A stretch of 64,000 nt of DNA, from NCBI GenBank assembly GCA_029861865.1, contig JAOTYL010000002.1, positions 584,030 through 648,029 of the forward strand, written 5' to 3'. Within the stretch, counting starts at the first letter, position 1. Every line of letters begins with the position of its first letter. This DNA comes from Myxococcales bacterium (GTDB taxonomy: Bacteria; Myxococcota_A; Polyangia; Polyangiales; Houyiibacteriaceae). The position numbers were made by a program, and so were the translations under genes. Below, one piece after another: positions 34,588 through 43,528 of this stretch. Below the pieces are notes generated by a model that was not told the DNA's origin, made no database searches, and saw only the letters and a program-made list of their open reading frames with translations.

Positions 34588-37098
34588 TTGAGTAAGAAAC
34601 GTGACAAAGGGCTCACGCAATACCGGAAAAAGCGCGATCCCAGCAAAACCACCGAGCCGTTCGAAGCTGAACCTTCGCGCAGGGGCGGCGCGACGCGGCG
34701 CGGGCGGTTTGTCGTTCACTGTCATAGCGCCAGAGCGCTTCACTACGACTTGCGCCTCCAAGTAGGGGGAGTGTTGCAGAGCTTTGCGGTTCCAAAGGGA
34801 CCAAGTCTCGACGTCGAGGACAAACGCCTTGCCATTCAAACCGAGCCTCATCCGCTCCGATACCTGAGCTTCGAAGGCGTCATACCAGACGGGAACTACG
34901 GCGCGGGCGCGATGATCGTCTGGGACCGCGGGCGCGTTTCCTACCCGCGTGACACCGCAGAGGACGGCCTCGACAAAGGCGCCCTTTCGTTCGAGCTCGA
35001 TGGGTTCAAGCTGAAGGGCCGTTTCAGCTTGGTGCGTCCGTCCAAGCAACGGGGCGACCAACGAAATCAGTGGCTGCTCATGAAGCGCGACGATGGGTTC
35101 ACGAGTGATGCCGATGTCATTGCGACACGGCCTCGCAGCGTGCTCTCGGGGCTCACAGTCGAGGAGCTGCGCGACGCCGAGCGTTTGTACCAGAAGGCCT
35201 GCGACAATGCACTAGAGCTCGGCGCCAAGAAGGGGGCGGTCCAAGCCAGTCGACTCACGCCAATGCTCTGCACCCTCGACGACGTTCCCGTCGACCGGCC
35301 AGGCTGGCTCTACGAGCTGAAGCTCGACGGCGTTCGTATCTTGGCCGAACGGCGAGACACCGAAGCGCGGCTCTTCTATCGAACCCACCGCCCGGCCACC
35401 GCAAGCTTTCCGGAGGTCGTGGAAGCCCTCAAGACGCTCCTCGCTCGAGACGTGGTGCTCGACGGAGAGATCATCACGTTCGACGATGCGGGGCACCCCT
35501 CCTTTCAAAAGCTCGCGAGCCGCATTCACGCGAGGCGCTCTGGTGACATTGGTTTTCTGCGCGATGCGGTTCCCGTGATCTTTGTCGTGTTCGACATCTT
35601 GAGCCTCGGGAACCTCGACCTCCGAACGCTCCCGCTAATTGACAGAAAGGCCGTGCTCGAGGATGTCCTTCGCGGCGCTGGGGTCATTCGCACGCTCGAC
35701 TACTTCGAAAACGATGGGAGCACACTGCTGGCTTTCTGCGATTCTCATGGCCTCGAGGGGCTGGTCGCGAAGCGAATGAGCTCCACATATCGTGCGGGCC
35801 CGAAGCGCTCCGGACATTGGATCAAGGTCAAACGCGTTCGCGAGGACGACTTCATCGCCACCGGGTACACCCAGGGCAAGGGAAGCCGAAAGAAGCTCGG
35901 CGCGCTCGAGCTTGCGACGTACCAAAACGGCCAGCTCACAGCGTGCGGCCGCGTTGGAAGTGGGCTCTCGGATCGCGAGATCGAACTCTTGCTCAAACGA
36001 CTTTCGAAGGAGGCGCCGGCGGTGGTGCGCGTCCGATACGCCGGTTGGACCGAGGACGGCAACCTCCGGCATCCCGTCTACCTCGGGATGCGGGACGATG
36101 TTGCCCCGGAGGCCGTGACGCTCGCGCCCAAGCCCGAAGACGCCACGATGCTGGACGATGGCGAGGGCGCAGAGACCGACGCCGACCGCGTCGTCGGCAA
36201 GGCGCGTCTCACCAACCAGAGCAAACTGTTTTGGCCGGACGACGGGATCACCAAAGGCGATCTCTGTGACTACTACGAGGCCATCGCTTCGGTGCTGTTA
36301 CCCCATCTTCGCGATCGACCGGTGACGCTCGTTCGCTTTCCCGACGGCATCGGTGGAAAGAGCTTCTTTCAGTGGAGAATCCCGAAGCAAGCTCCCCCGT
36401 GGCTACGCTCGCTACGGTTGCGGTCCGAGGAAGAAGACGGCAAAGAGGTGAACACCATCCTCATCAACGATTTGAGCTCGTTGATGTATGTCGCAAACCT
36501 CGGGTGCATCCCGCTTCACGTGGTCGCTTCGCACGCGGACGCCCTCGACACGTGCGATTTCCTCACCCTCGACCTGGATGTCGAGCTGGCGTCCCTCGAG
36601 CAAGCGATCCCGATTGCCCTGACGATCCAGAAGATCCTCGAAGAAGTAGGGCTTCGGGGGTTTCCCAAGACGTCCGGTAAGACCGGCCTGCACGTCTTGG
36701 TCCCGCTCGGCAACGGACTTCCGTGGGACGCAGCCAAACAACTCCTCGAGCTGATCGGAAGGTTGGTTCTGCAGCGGCACCCCGAGGAGGCGACGATGGA
36801 GCGCCGCAAAGACAAGCGGGGTACCCGAGTGTTGATCGATGTCGGTCAAACCGGCCGGCACCGAACGATCGTGGCTCCGTACTCAGTTCGGGAAGTTCCG
36901 GGCGCTCCGGTGTCTACGCCGCTGTCATGGGACGAGATCAGCCTTTCGTTGGACCCTTCGTCCTTCAACATCTTCACGGTCCCGCAACGTGTTCTTTCAG
37001 CGGGAGACCCGATGCTGGGCGCGTTCACCGTCGAGGTCGACCTTACGGGTACCTTGGCAAGCTTGGGAGCGCTCGTCGGCCAAGAAGACCCAACTTGA
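34588..37098 (+). CDS. ligD: ATP-dependent DNA ligase D (phosphoesterase-ligase-polymerase)
   Basis: 836 residues in the order 3'-phosphoesterase, ligase, primase-polymerase, as in the Pseudomonas enzyme. Phosphoesterase: His46, His52 and Asp54 in HSARALHYDLRL, then SFAVPKGPSLD. Ligase: adenylation Lys245 in ELKLDGVRI, LDGEIITFD, and GLVAKRMSSTYRAG, RSGHWIKVK. Polymerase from about 535: LTNQSKLFWPDDGITKGDL, VTLVRFPDGIGGKSFFQ, and the metal pair in LTLDLDVE. The start is read as TTG 34588; the 38-bp gap to ku leaves little room for alternatives. With ku it completes bacterial NHEJ. Confidence 0.95.
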   Translation: MSKKRDKGLTQYRKKRDPSKTTEPFEAEPSRRGGATRRGRFVVHCHSARALHYDLRLQVGGVLQSFAVPKGPSLDVEDKRLAIQTEPHPLRYLSFEGVIPDGNYGAGAMIVWDRGRVSYPRDTAEDGLDKGALSFELDGFKLKGRFSLVRPSKQRGDQRNQWLLMKRDDGFTSDADVIATRPRSVLSGLTVEELRDAERLYQKACDNALELGAKKGAVQASRLTPMLCTLDDVPVDRPGWLYELKLDGVRILAERRDTEARLFYRTHRPATASFPEVVEALKTLLARDVVLDGEIITFDDAGHPSFQKLASRIHARRSGDIGFLRDAVPVIFVVFDILSLGNLDLRTLPLIDRKAVLEDVLRGAGVIRTLDYFENDGSTLLAFCDSHGLEGLVAKRMSSTYRAGPKRSGHWIKVKRVREDDFIATGYTQGKGSRKKLGALELATYQNGQLTACGRVGSGLSDREIELLLKRLSKEAPAVVRVRYAGWTEDGNLRHPVYLGMRDDVAPEAVTLAPKPEDATMLDDGEGAETDADRVVGKARLTNQSKLFWPDDGITKGDLCDYYEAIASVLLPHLRDRPVTLVRFPDGIGGKSFFQWRIPKQAPPWLRSLRLRSEEEDGKEVNTILINDLSSLMYVANLGCIPLHVVASHADALDTCDFLTLDLDVELASLEQAIPIALTIQKILEEVGLRGFPKTSGKTGLHVLVPLGNGLPWDAAKQLLELIGRLVLQRHPEEATMERRKDKRGTRVLIDVGQTGRHRTIVAPYSVREVPGAPVSTPLSWDEISLSLDPSSFNIFTVPQRVLSAGDPMLGAFTVEVDLTGTLASLGALVGQEDPT

Positions 37099-37133
37099 TT
37101 CGCATACAACATTGAATCAGGGTCTCCGAATAG

Positions 37134-37508
37134 ATGAGCCCTTTCGAGGAACTTGGCGGCGAGCCGAAGCTTCGAGCGATCGTCGATGACTTCATCGATC
37201 GATGCTTTGATGACGTGATGATCGGTTTCCTGTTCGCTCGAGCGGACCGAGACAGAATCAAGCGTTTCGAATATCAGCACGCTGCCAAGGCGCTCGGGGC
37301 GCAGATCGAATACGAAGGGCGACCCCTCGACGACGCGCATCGGCCTCACCGTATCCTCGGAGGTCAGTTCGACCGACGTAAACAGATCCTCAAGGAAACC
37401 CTTCACGATCACGCCGTGTCCAAAGGTGTCGTCGAAGCCTGGATCAGTCACCAAGACAGGCTGCGACACTTGATCACCCGGGACCCCGACTCGAACTGCC
37501 AAGACTGA
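37134..37508 (+). CDS. Truncated haemoglobin-like globin
   Basis: 124-residue haem protein of the 2/2 globin type. FEELGGEPKLRAIVDDFIDR is the helix A-B start, FDDVMIGFLFARADRDRIKRFEYQHAAKAL leads to helix E, and GRPLDDAHRPHRILGGQFDRR contains the proximal His candidate. Such globins bind O2 or NO. It lies 35 bp after ligD and 2 bp before rsgA, so it may be co-transcribed with either. Confidence 0.82.
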   Translation: MSPFEELGGEPKLRAIVDDFIDRCFDDVMIGFLFARADRDRIKRFEYQHAAKALGAQIEYEGRPLDDAHRPHRILGGQFDRRKQILKETLHDHAVSKGVVEAWISHQDRLRHLITRDPDSNCQD

Positions 37509-37510
37509 CC

Positions 37511-38419
37511 ATGTCAAAACCGGTTCAAGGCCTCGTTGTTCGTGCGACCGCAGGCTTCGTAGATGTGCTGGTAGATGCAGAAGTCATCCAATGCCGAATT
37601 CGCGGGAGGCTCAAAAAGACACCTCTAGACACTGACCTTTGCGTCATCGGTGACCAAGTAATCGTCGCACGGGAGGACCAGCAGACATGCCTCGTTGCCG
37701 AGGTTCTGCCGAGACGAAGTCGGTTTTCACGACGCCAACCCGGTAAAGGGCGAGGCAAAGAAGACGTGCTCGTCGCCAACCTCGACCAATTACTCGTCAC
37801 GTTCTCGTACGGCCGACCGCTCTTCAATGCTCGGCTCTTGGACCGGTTTCTGGTGATCGCCGAGCATCAACGGGTTCAGCCCATCATCGTCATGAACAAG
37901 TCTGACCTAGAGCAACCAGGCGACTCGAGTTGGCACAAGATCTACGAATCGATCGGATACCCGGTGTTGAAGGTAAGCGCCGGGACGGGTGAAGGCATCG
38001 ACGCCCTCGGCGAGGTCTTGCGCGGAAAGATCTCGGCGTTCGTCGGACCGTCTGGGGTCGGCAAGAGTAGCCTGATCAATCAGATCCTGCCGGGCCTCGG
38101 TCTCGGGGTCGCCTCGGTGAGCGAACATCATGGTAAAGGGCGCCACGCGACCCGAGTCGCTTCGCTCTATGCGCTCCCACAGGGTGGCTTTTTAGCTGAT
38201 ACGCCTGGCATCCGAGAGCTTGCGACTTGGGCGCTCCCGATCGATCAGCTCGACCGGTGCTTCCCTGAGCTGACCCGATATCGAAGCGAGTGCGCATTTC
38301 GCAGTTGCACCCACACCCACGAGCCACAGTGCGCAGTCATCGACGCCATGCACCGCGGTACGATTGATCGCGATCGCTACGAAAGCTACGTGCGCCTTCG
38401 CGAAAGTACGTCTGCCTAA
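37511..38419 (+). CDS. rsgA: Ribosome small subunit GTPase RsgA
   Basis: 302 residues; circularly permuted GTPase that matures the 30S subunit. The motif order is G4 NKSD (about 128), G5 VSA, G1 GPSGVGKSS (about 179), G3 DTPG (about 231). OB fold at the N-terminus and zinc knuckle CAFRSCTHTHEPQC at the C-terminus, with Cys and His ligands intact. Starts 2 bp after the globin stop and overlaps the convergent kinase gene by 4 bp. Confidence 0.95.
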   Translation: MSKPVQGLVVRATAGFVDVLVDAEVIQCRIRGRLKKTPLDTDLCVIGDQVIVAREDQQTCLVAEVLPRRSRFSRRQPGKGRGKEDVLVANLDQLLVTFSYGRPLFNARLLDRFLVIAEHQRVQPIIVMNKSDLEQPGDSSWHKIYESIGYPVLKVSAGTGEGIDALGEVLRGKISAFVGPSGVGKSSLINQILPGLGLGVASVSEHHGKGRHATRVASLYALPQGGFLADTPGIRELATWALPIDQLDRCFPELTRYRSECAFRSCTHTHEPQCAVIDAMHRGTIDRDRYESYVRLRESTSA

Positions 38420-40311
38420 GGTGCGTCTTTTCGGAAGTCGAATCGCGCTCTCGACACGCGGTCGGACCTCACGTTGACCTTGCGCGTCACCCTGCGACCG
38501 TTGTTGAGCTCGAACTCCAAGGTGACACGGCCGAGCGGAACGTACACGCTCTCCATCGGTGTGCGGCCAAGCAGGTCTCCGCCGATAAACACGTCGGAGG
38601 GTGGGTTGGTTTCGATGTCGATTCGCCCATAGGCCCCAGGCTGCGCACCACCCTGCTTGCCAAGTAGGCGTGCGGTCACTCCCGCGGTCTCGCCTGTGGA
38701 AACCTTTGCAGTGGTCGACCATGAGGCAAAGCCCGGTGTCTCGATGCGGATTCGATATTCGCCCTGCATGAGGCCGGTGAGGGCAACAGGCGTTACGCCT
38801 TGTTCCTTGCCATCGAGGTAGATCTTCGCACCCGGAGGCGACGACGCGACCAAGATACGAGCCCCGTGCTGCTGAAGAAGCGGATTCTCATCGAGCGCAA
38901 TCTCAGGAGGGCCTTCGTTGGGGAAGAGGCCTCGAACATATTTCATTCCATCGAGCTCAGTCATCGCATACCCGCCGCCAGCCACCAGGACTACGAGGAG
39001 CGCGGCGACGCGTGTCCAGCTTCGCTTCGGGACTGGCCTGCCTCGAGCCGGCCCGGCGGTCACTCGCTTTGGTGGGTCCGCTGCGGGCGTTCGGTCGACG
39101 CTCGGCCCTGAGTCGTCGTCAGCGGCCGTTTTCGCACTCGGCTTGGACGTAGTATCAAGCCCGGGGACCGCCTCGAGCAAGTGACCCAAATCGAGGCCGC
39201 CAGCTTCGACCTCGAGCTCGCGAACGCCCGGGATCTGCGACACGTAGGACTTGGAAGAGTCGTTGGCGTGATGCATGTCCACGCTATAGGAAGAGCCGAA
39301 CGGAACGGTGTCGACCCGGGGTCCTCGCGCGAACTCTTCGGGAAACACTTTCTTGATGAAGTCCGAGACTTCTCGCTGACGGGCAAACTGCTCGGTCGAC
39401 TTTCCGAACTTCTCGAGCGCATCGGCAAGCTCTTCGGCGGTCGCGAATCGATCGCCGGCATCTTTCGCGAGGGCCTTTTGCAGGATTTGGTCTAGCTCGT
39501 CCGCCACGTCGGGAAGCCGTTCCTTGAGCGAGGGAACGGGATCCATGATGACGGCACGCATCGTCGCGGCCTCGGTCTGCCGTCGATAGAGGGAGCGCCC
39601 GGTGATGGTTTCGAAGATGCAAACGCCAAGCGCAAAAATATCGAGCCGATGATCGGCTTGCGCCCCGGTGCATTGCTCGGGGGCCATGTATGCGAACTTG
39701 CCCTTGACGACGCCGGCCTGAGTCTTGTGGGCACGGTGGTCCGCCTTGGCGATACCGAAATCGAGGAGCTTCGTCGATCCGTCGTAACCGATCATGATGT
39801 TGTGGGGCGAAACATCGCGGTGGATCATGTTAAATGGCTCGCCGTGCTCGTCGTTGGCCATGTGCGCGTAATGGAGGCCCCGCGCGATGTCCGCTCCGAT
39901 GCGAAGGGCGATCGGAAGGCTGATGCCACCTTGTTTTCGGGCTTTCCGAATCATGCGACCCAGGGGCATACCGTTGACCCACTCCATGACGATGAAGTGC
40001 GAACCTTCGTCGGCGCCGAACTGGTGGAACTTGCAAATGTTGGGATGATTCAACTGCATCCCGATGCGCGCCTCGTCGAGGAACATCTGAACGAAGTCGT
40101 TGTCTTGCTCGAAGTGCGGCAGAATACGCTTCACGACCAAGAAGCGCGCGTCACCATCCATGTCTTTGTGCCGCGCGAGAAGGATCTCGGCCATGCCGCC
40201 TAAAGCGAGCCGCCCCAAGATGTCATAGCCAGCAAACTTACCGAGGACCGGGAGGTCCACGGGGGGCTTTGGCCCTCCCACTTCGGCTCTGGCTTGCTGT
40301 TCCTGCGTCAT
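38416..40311 (-). CDS. Membrane Ser/Thr protein kinase with two PEGA domains
   Basis: 631 residues. Kinase domain about 30-300: Gly loop GRLALGGMAE, Lys61, HRDVSPHN (164-171), DFG 184-186, APEQ at 210-213, all intact. A disordered Ser/Pro/Asp linker leads to one membrane helix at 434-450 (RVAALLVVLVAGGGYAM). Outside lie two PEGA repeats, about 486-540 (SSPPGAKIYLDGKEQGVTP) and 563-615 (TNPPSDVFIGGDLLGRTP), predicted to bind envelope material. This layout is abundant in myxobacteria. The start codon sits directly behind a hairpin that encloses the ribosome-binding site. Confidence 0.92.
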   Translation of the reverse strand: MTQEQQARAEVGGPKPPVDLPVLGKFAGYDILGRLALGGMAEILLARHKDMDGDARFLVVKRILPHFEQDNDFVQMFLDEARIGMQLNHPNICKFHQFGADEGSHFIVMEWVNGMPLGRMIRKARKQGGISLPIALRIGADIARGLHYAHMANDEHGEPFNMIHRDVSPHNIMIGYDGSTKLLDFGIAKADHRAHKTQAGVVKGKFAYMAPEQCTGAQADHRLDIFALGVCIFETITGRSLYRRQTEAATMRAVIMDPVPSLKERLPDVADELDQILQKALAKDAGDRFATAEELADALEKFGKSTEQFARQREVSDFIKKVFPEEFARGPRVDTVPFGSSYSVDMHHANDSSKSYVSQIPGVRELEVEAGGLDLGHLLEAVPGLDTTSKPSAKTAADDDSGPSVDRTPAADPPKRVTAGPARGRPVPKRSWTRVAALLVVLVAGGGYAMTELDGMKYVRGLFPNEGPPEIALDENPLLQQHGARILVASSPPGAKIYLDGKEQGVTPVALTGLMQGEYRIRIETPGFASWSTTAKVSTGETAGVTARLLGKQGGAQPGAYGRIDIETNPPSDVFIGGDLLGRTPMESVYVPLGRVTLEFELNNGRRVTRKVNVRSDRVSRARFDFRKDAP

Positions 40312-40328
40312 CAGTGTCCTCAGACACT
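40309..40328 (-). promoter_or_regulatory. Hairpin enclosing the kinase ribosome-binding site
   Basis: On the minus strand the 20 bases ending in the kinase ATG read AGTGTC-TGAG-GACACT-G-ATG. The six-base arms are perfectly complementary and the Shine-Dalgarno GAGGA lies in the loop and the start of the second arm, with normal spacing to ATG. If it folds in mRNA, it would limit ribosome access. A thermosensor or translational switch is conceivable but untested. Confidence 0.45.
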
Positions 40329-40482
40329 TCCCCGCCGGGCAGGTCCCACCGCGCTCGAAGCGGCGGCCGTCAATTCCCCCCCCGAGGAGTCATGTCCTAC
40401 AAAACAGCATACCCTTTGAAAACGGCCATCGCCTACTTAGGGCGTCGAAAATAACGGCGAGCGCGGTGAGTTGTGGGGTTTC

Positions 40483-41661
40483 TCACAAAATGCGCTCGGT
40501 CCGGCCAAGCTCGCGACACATGTTCTTTTGGTGGGCCTCTAGCGTCCCGCCGCCGATTTCCAAGAGCTTCGCGTCTCGCCACAGCCGTTCGACGCCGTAC
40601 TCGGACACGTAGCCATAGCCTCCGAGCACTTGAATGGCGCGGTCAGCAATGTCTTTACCCATCGTCGACGTGAAGAGCTTCACACCGTCGGTGTCGAGCC
40701 GCTGGCCGGGAGTCTCTAAGCTCATGGTCGCGGCCGTGTAATAAGTATAGGTCCGGCCAGCCATGAACTCCGCATACGACTGAGCGATGTAGCGTTGAAT
40801 CTGGCCGAACTCCCGAAGTGGCTTTCCAAAAGAGCTGCGTTCGTTGGCGTATCGATTCATCACTTCGAGAGACCGGCGCGCGATCCCGAGGCTCATTGCG
40901 GCTAGTGTCAATCGCTCGATCTCGAGGTTACGCATCATGTGCAGCGTTGCGGTGCCTTCTTCGCCCACCAGATTCTCCACCGGAACTTCGCAGTCCTCAA
41001 ACACGAGCTCTGCTGTCATGGAAGCGCGCATCCCTAGCTTACCCTTGATCTTCTGACCAAGACTGAAGCCTCGGAAGCCTTTTTCGACGATGAACATCGA
41101 GAGCTGGTTGCGGCCTTGGCCTTCCATACGCGCGTAGACCAAGAACACGTCTCCGAGCTCAGAGTCACTCACCGCTCCGTTGGTGATCCACATCTTCGCC
41201 CCGTTGAGGACGTAAACGTCGCCTCTGCGAACGGCAGATGTCTGCATGCCAAGCACGTCGGTCCCCGCGCTTGGTTCGGACATGCACATGCCGCAAACCT
41301 TGTCACCCGCACTAGCGCTTGGAAGGTATTTGGCCCGTTGGGCATCGCTTCCGTTAACCTGCAGGTTGTTGGCGAAGAGCATGGAATGCGCGAGAAACGC
41401 CAGCCCGAGGCCGGGGTCCGCGGCAGAGATCTCCTCGTGCGCGATCACGGCGGCCACCGCATCCAAACCCGAGCCGCCGAAGCGCTCCTCGACCGTGATG
41501 CCGAGAAGCCCGAGCTCCCCGAGCCTTCTAAAGAGCGCGATGTTGAAACGCTCGGCATGATCGGACGCCTCGGCTTGTGGATCGACCTCTCGTTCCGCGA
41601 ATGAACGAACCAGCTCTCGGAGTGCACGATGCTCCGGAGTAGGATTGAACAAGTCAGTCAC
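40483..41661 (-). CDS. Acyl-CoA dehydrogenase, isovaleryl-CoA dehydrogenase-like
   Basis: 392-residue FAD enzyme that oxidises an acyl-CoA to the 2-enoyl-CoA. Family signatures CMSEPSAGTDVLGM and MWITNGAV for FAD, and QVLGGYGYVSEYGVERLWRDAKLLEIGGG at the C-terminus. The Glu in RNLEIERLTLA is at the helix G position used as catalytic base by isovaleryl-CoA dehydrogenase, while the C-terminal site carries Gly-Gly (EIGGGT). Branched-chain acyl-CoA is the best guess. A TetR regulator on the same strand lies 61 bp upstream. Confidence 0.87.
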   Translation of the reverse strand: MTDLFNPTPEHRALRELVRSFAEREVDPQAEASDHAERFNIALFRRLGELGLLGITVEERFGGSGLDAVAAVIAHEEISAADPGLGLAFLAHSMLFANNLQVNGSDAQRAKYLPSASAGDKVCGMCMSEPSAGTDVLGMQTSAVRRGDVYVLNGAKMWITNGAVSDSELGDVFLVYARMEGQGRNQLSMFIVEKGFRGFSLGQKIKGKLGMRASMTAELVFEDCEVPVENLVGEEGTATLHMMRNLEIERLTLAAMSLGIARRSLEVMNRYANERSSFGKPLREFGQIQRYIAQSYAEFMAGRTYTYYTAATMSLETPGQRLDTDGVKLFTSTMGKDIADRAIQVLGGYGYVSEYGVERLWRDAKLLEIGGGTLEAHQKNMCRELGRTERIL

Positions 41662-41722
41662 ATGGCCGGCCTATCACACCCGCCCAGCAGCCGAAAGTCG
41701 AACCCAAACAGTGTGCCGCACA

Positions 41723-42328
41723 CTACGCGGCGTCTGCGACCCCCGTGTTAGACAGGATGCTGCTGATGATCGCACGCGATGCCACCGAGGCAGCACGGTC
41801 GAGATCGTCAACTCGCTCGTCGAGGTGGGCTTCGGCGAGGCCGAAGATGATGCTTACGAGCATCTCGGCGTGCAAATCAGCGTCGGCTGGCGCGGGTTCT
41901 GGCCGAACCTGCTCCACCATCTCGCGCATCCGTTCACGCAAGCCCCCGGTGAGCACCGCCCAGCGGCGACCGAGAGCGGTGGTGTGATCTCGCCGGTTGG
42001 ACAGGAACACCTGGGCCACCTTCCGGTCCTCGACGAGTGAGCGGGTGCACTTCAATACCGCTTCCTCGAGAACCTGAGCTGCGCGGTCGCTCTCTGGGGA
42101 CACCGTGGGCTCGAAGGCCGGCCCGAGCTCCAAAGCGACCCACTCGGCTACCTGCTCGAGCGCTTGGTCCATGCTTCGGAAGTGGACGTAGAAAGTAGGT
42201 TGAGCCAGCCCCGCAAGCTGGGCGACCCGGCCGGTCGTCAGCGTTCCGTGGCCGTAACGATGGATGGTCTTGAGAATCGCTTGCAGCAAACGGCGCCGCG
42301 TGCGTTCCTTGTTGATTTGGCGAGACAT
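41723..42328 (-). CDS. TetR-family transcriptional regulator
   Basis: 201 residues. N-terminal helix-turn-helix: RRRLLQAILKTIHRYGHGTL, VAQLAGLAQPTFYVHFRSMD, typical TetR. The C-terminal ligand domain is not recognisable. It lies between an acyl-CoA dehydrogenase gene (same strand, downstream) and a divergent Rieske oxygenase gene, either of which it may control; regulators in this position often sense acyl-CoA or an aromatic substrate. Confidence 0.9.
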   Translation of the reverse strand: MSRQINKERTRRRLLQAILKTIHRYGHGTLTTGRVAQLAGLAQPTFYVHFRSMDQALEQVAEWVALELGPAFEPTVSPESDRAAQVLEEAVLKCTRSLVEDRKVAQVFLSNRRDHTTALGRRWAVLTGGLRERMREMVEQVRPEPAPADADLHAEMLVSIIFGLAEAHLDERVDDLDRAASVASRAIISSILSNTGVADAA

Positions 42329-42445
42329 GGTCGTTCATCTAGCAGTGGAGGGCACTCGGTTCCATACGAAACTCGACTCAACCATGGTATTTACGCAAAT
42401 GAAACATGCACGGCCGATTGCCGTGAATAACTTGCGCGCGGGCTA
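42329..42445. promoter_or_regulatory. Divergent TetR/Rieske oxygenase promoter region
   Basis: 117 bp, noticeably more AT-rich than the flanking genes. It holds GGTTCCATACGAAACTC (about 42358-42374), an imperfect dyad of GGTTC and GAAAC that could be an operator. I see no convincing -35/-10 pair for either gene and no clear ribosome-binding site before the oxygenase ATG. Confidence 0.3.
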
Positions 42446-43504
42446 ATGAACGAACAATCGCTGCAACACACCAGCTCGGATTTGGGCGAAAACTTCGCGC
42501 CTGGGTGGTACGTCTTGGCGGCGAGCGATGAAGTGGACGTTACACCGAAGTCGTTCCTGTTAGACGGGTTACCCCTGGTTACATTTCGTGACGCAAAAGG
42601 ACGTCCTGCAGTATTGGTCGACCGTTGCGCCCATCGGAACGCGCCGTTGTCGTTAGGCCGAGTCGTCGGGTCAAACATCCAGTGTCGCTACCATGGTTGG
42701 CAGTTCGATCATTCTGGCAAGTGCCGCGAAGTGCCTGGGTTGCGCGGAGATGCGGAGCACCCAAAACGTCGCGTTCCATCCTATGCGTGTCGCGACGCGC
42801 AGGGCTGGCTCTGGGTCTACTCGTTACCAGACGTTGAACCCGACTCCGCTCCCTACCAGATCCCATACGCGGATCAAAAAGGCTACCTGACGGTCCGCGA
42901 GCGTATCGAAATGCCGGGGCCGTTGGACGCGGTCGCCGAAAACGCCCTCGATGTCCCGCACACCGCATTCGTCCATTCCGGTCTTTTCCGGAGGAACAAA
43001 GACAGGCGCCCCATCGAGGTCATCGTGCGCACGTCTCGTGACCGCGTCGAAGCCGAGTTTGTCGGGGAAGAAAGGCCCAAGGGCCTCGTCGGGCGATTCT
43101 TGGCGCCTAAGGGCGGCCAAGTGTTCCATTGCGACCGCTTCATTCTCCCGTGCATCGCCCAGGTGGAATACAGACTGAGCGAGCAGAGCCACATCATCAC
43201 GACGGCGGCGCTCACTCCGCGAACCCCGACCGTGACAGATCTTTTTGCGACGGTTGCCGTCGACGTTCCGGTCCCAAACGCCATTCTCAGGACGATCGTG
43301 AAACCTTCGGCGATGCACATCGTTCGACAGGATGCCGAAATCCTGCGACGACAGACCGAGCAGGTGCGTCGTTTCGGTGGTGAAGAATTCGTCTCCACCG
43401 AGATCGATGTCCTCGGGCTGCGGATCAAGAAACTGCTCCGTGAGGCTGCGACCGGTCGTCTTCGCGAGGGTAGTGAGGAGCGACGGATCAAGATGCTGAT
43501 CTGA
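42446..43504 (+). CDS. Rieske non-haem iron oxygenase
   Basis: 352-residue oxygenase component. Rieske cluster ligands Cys61, His63, Cys80, His83 (CAHRNAPLSLGR, CRYHGWQF). The mononuclear iron motif is DVPHTAFVH, with Asp169, His172 and His177 fitting D-x2-H-x4-H. The short catalytic domain resembles the vanillate/phenoxybenzoate demethylase and pheophorbide oxygenase group, which use separate reductases; none is present here. Codons such as TTA and GTT look more frequent in its first part than in neighbours, so transfer is possible but unproven. Likely controlled by the divergent TetR gene. Confidence 0.87.
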   Translation: MNEQSLQHTSSDLGENFAPGWYVLAASDEVDVTPKSFLLDGLPLVTFRDAKGRPAVLVDRCAHRNAPLSLGRVVGSNIQCRYHGWQFDHSGKCREVPGLRGDAEHPKRRVPSYACRDAQGWLWVYSLPDVEPDSAPYQIPYADQKGYLTVRERIEMPGPLDAVAENALDVPHTAFVHSGLFRRNKDRRPIEVIVRTSRDRVEAEFVGEERPKGLVGRFLAPKGGQVFHCDRFILPCIAQVEYRLSEQSHIITTAALTPRTPTVTDLFATVAVDVPVPNAILRTIVKPSAMHIVRQDAEILRRQTEQVRRFGGEEFVSTEIDVLGLRIKKLLREAATGRLREGSEERRIKMLI

Positions 43505-43528
43505 GGGCGTTGGTGTACCCTTGGCTCA

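Noticed and set aside
40376..40383. C8 homopolymer upstream of the kinase gene as a phase-variation switch
   Set aside because: Eight bases in a non-coding, GC-rich context is not enough, and it is about 65 bp from the start codon.
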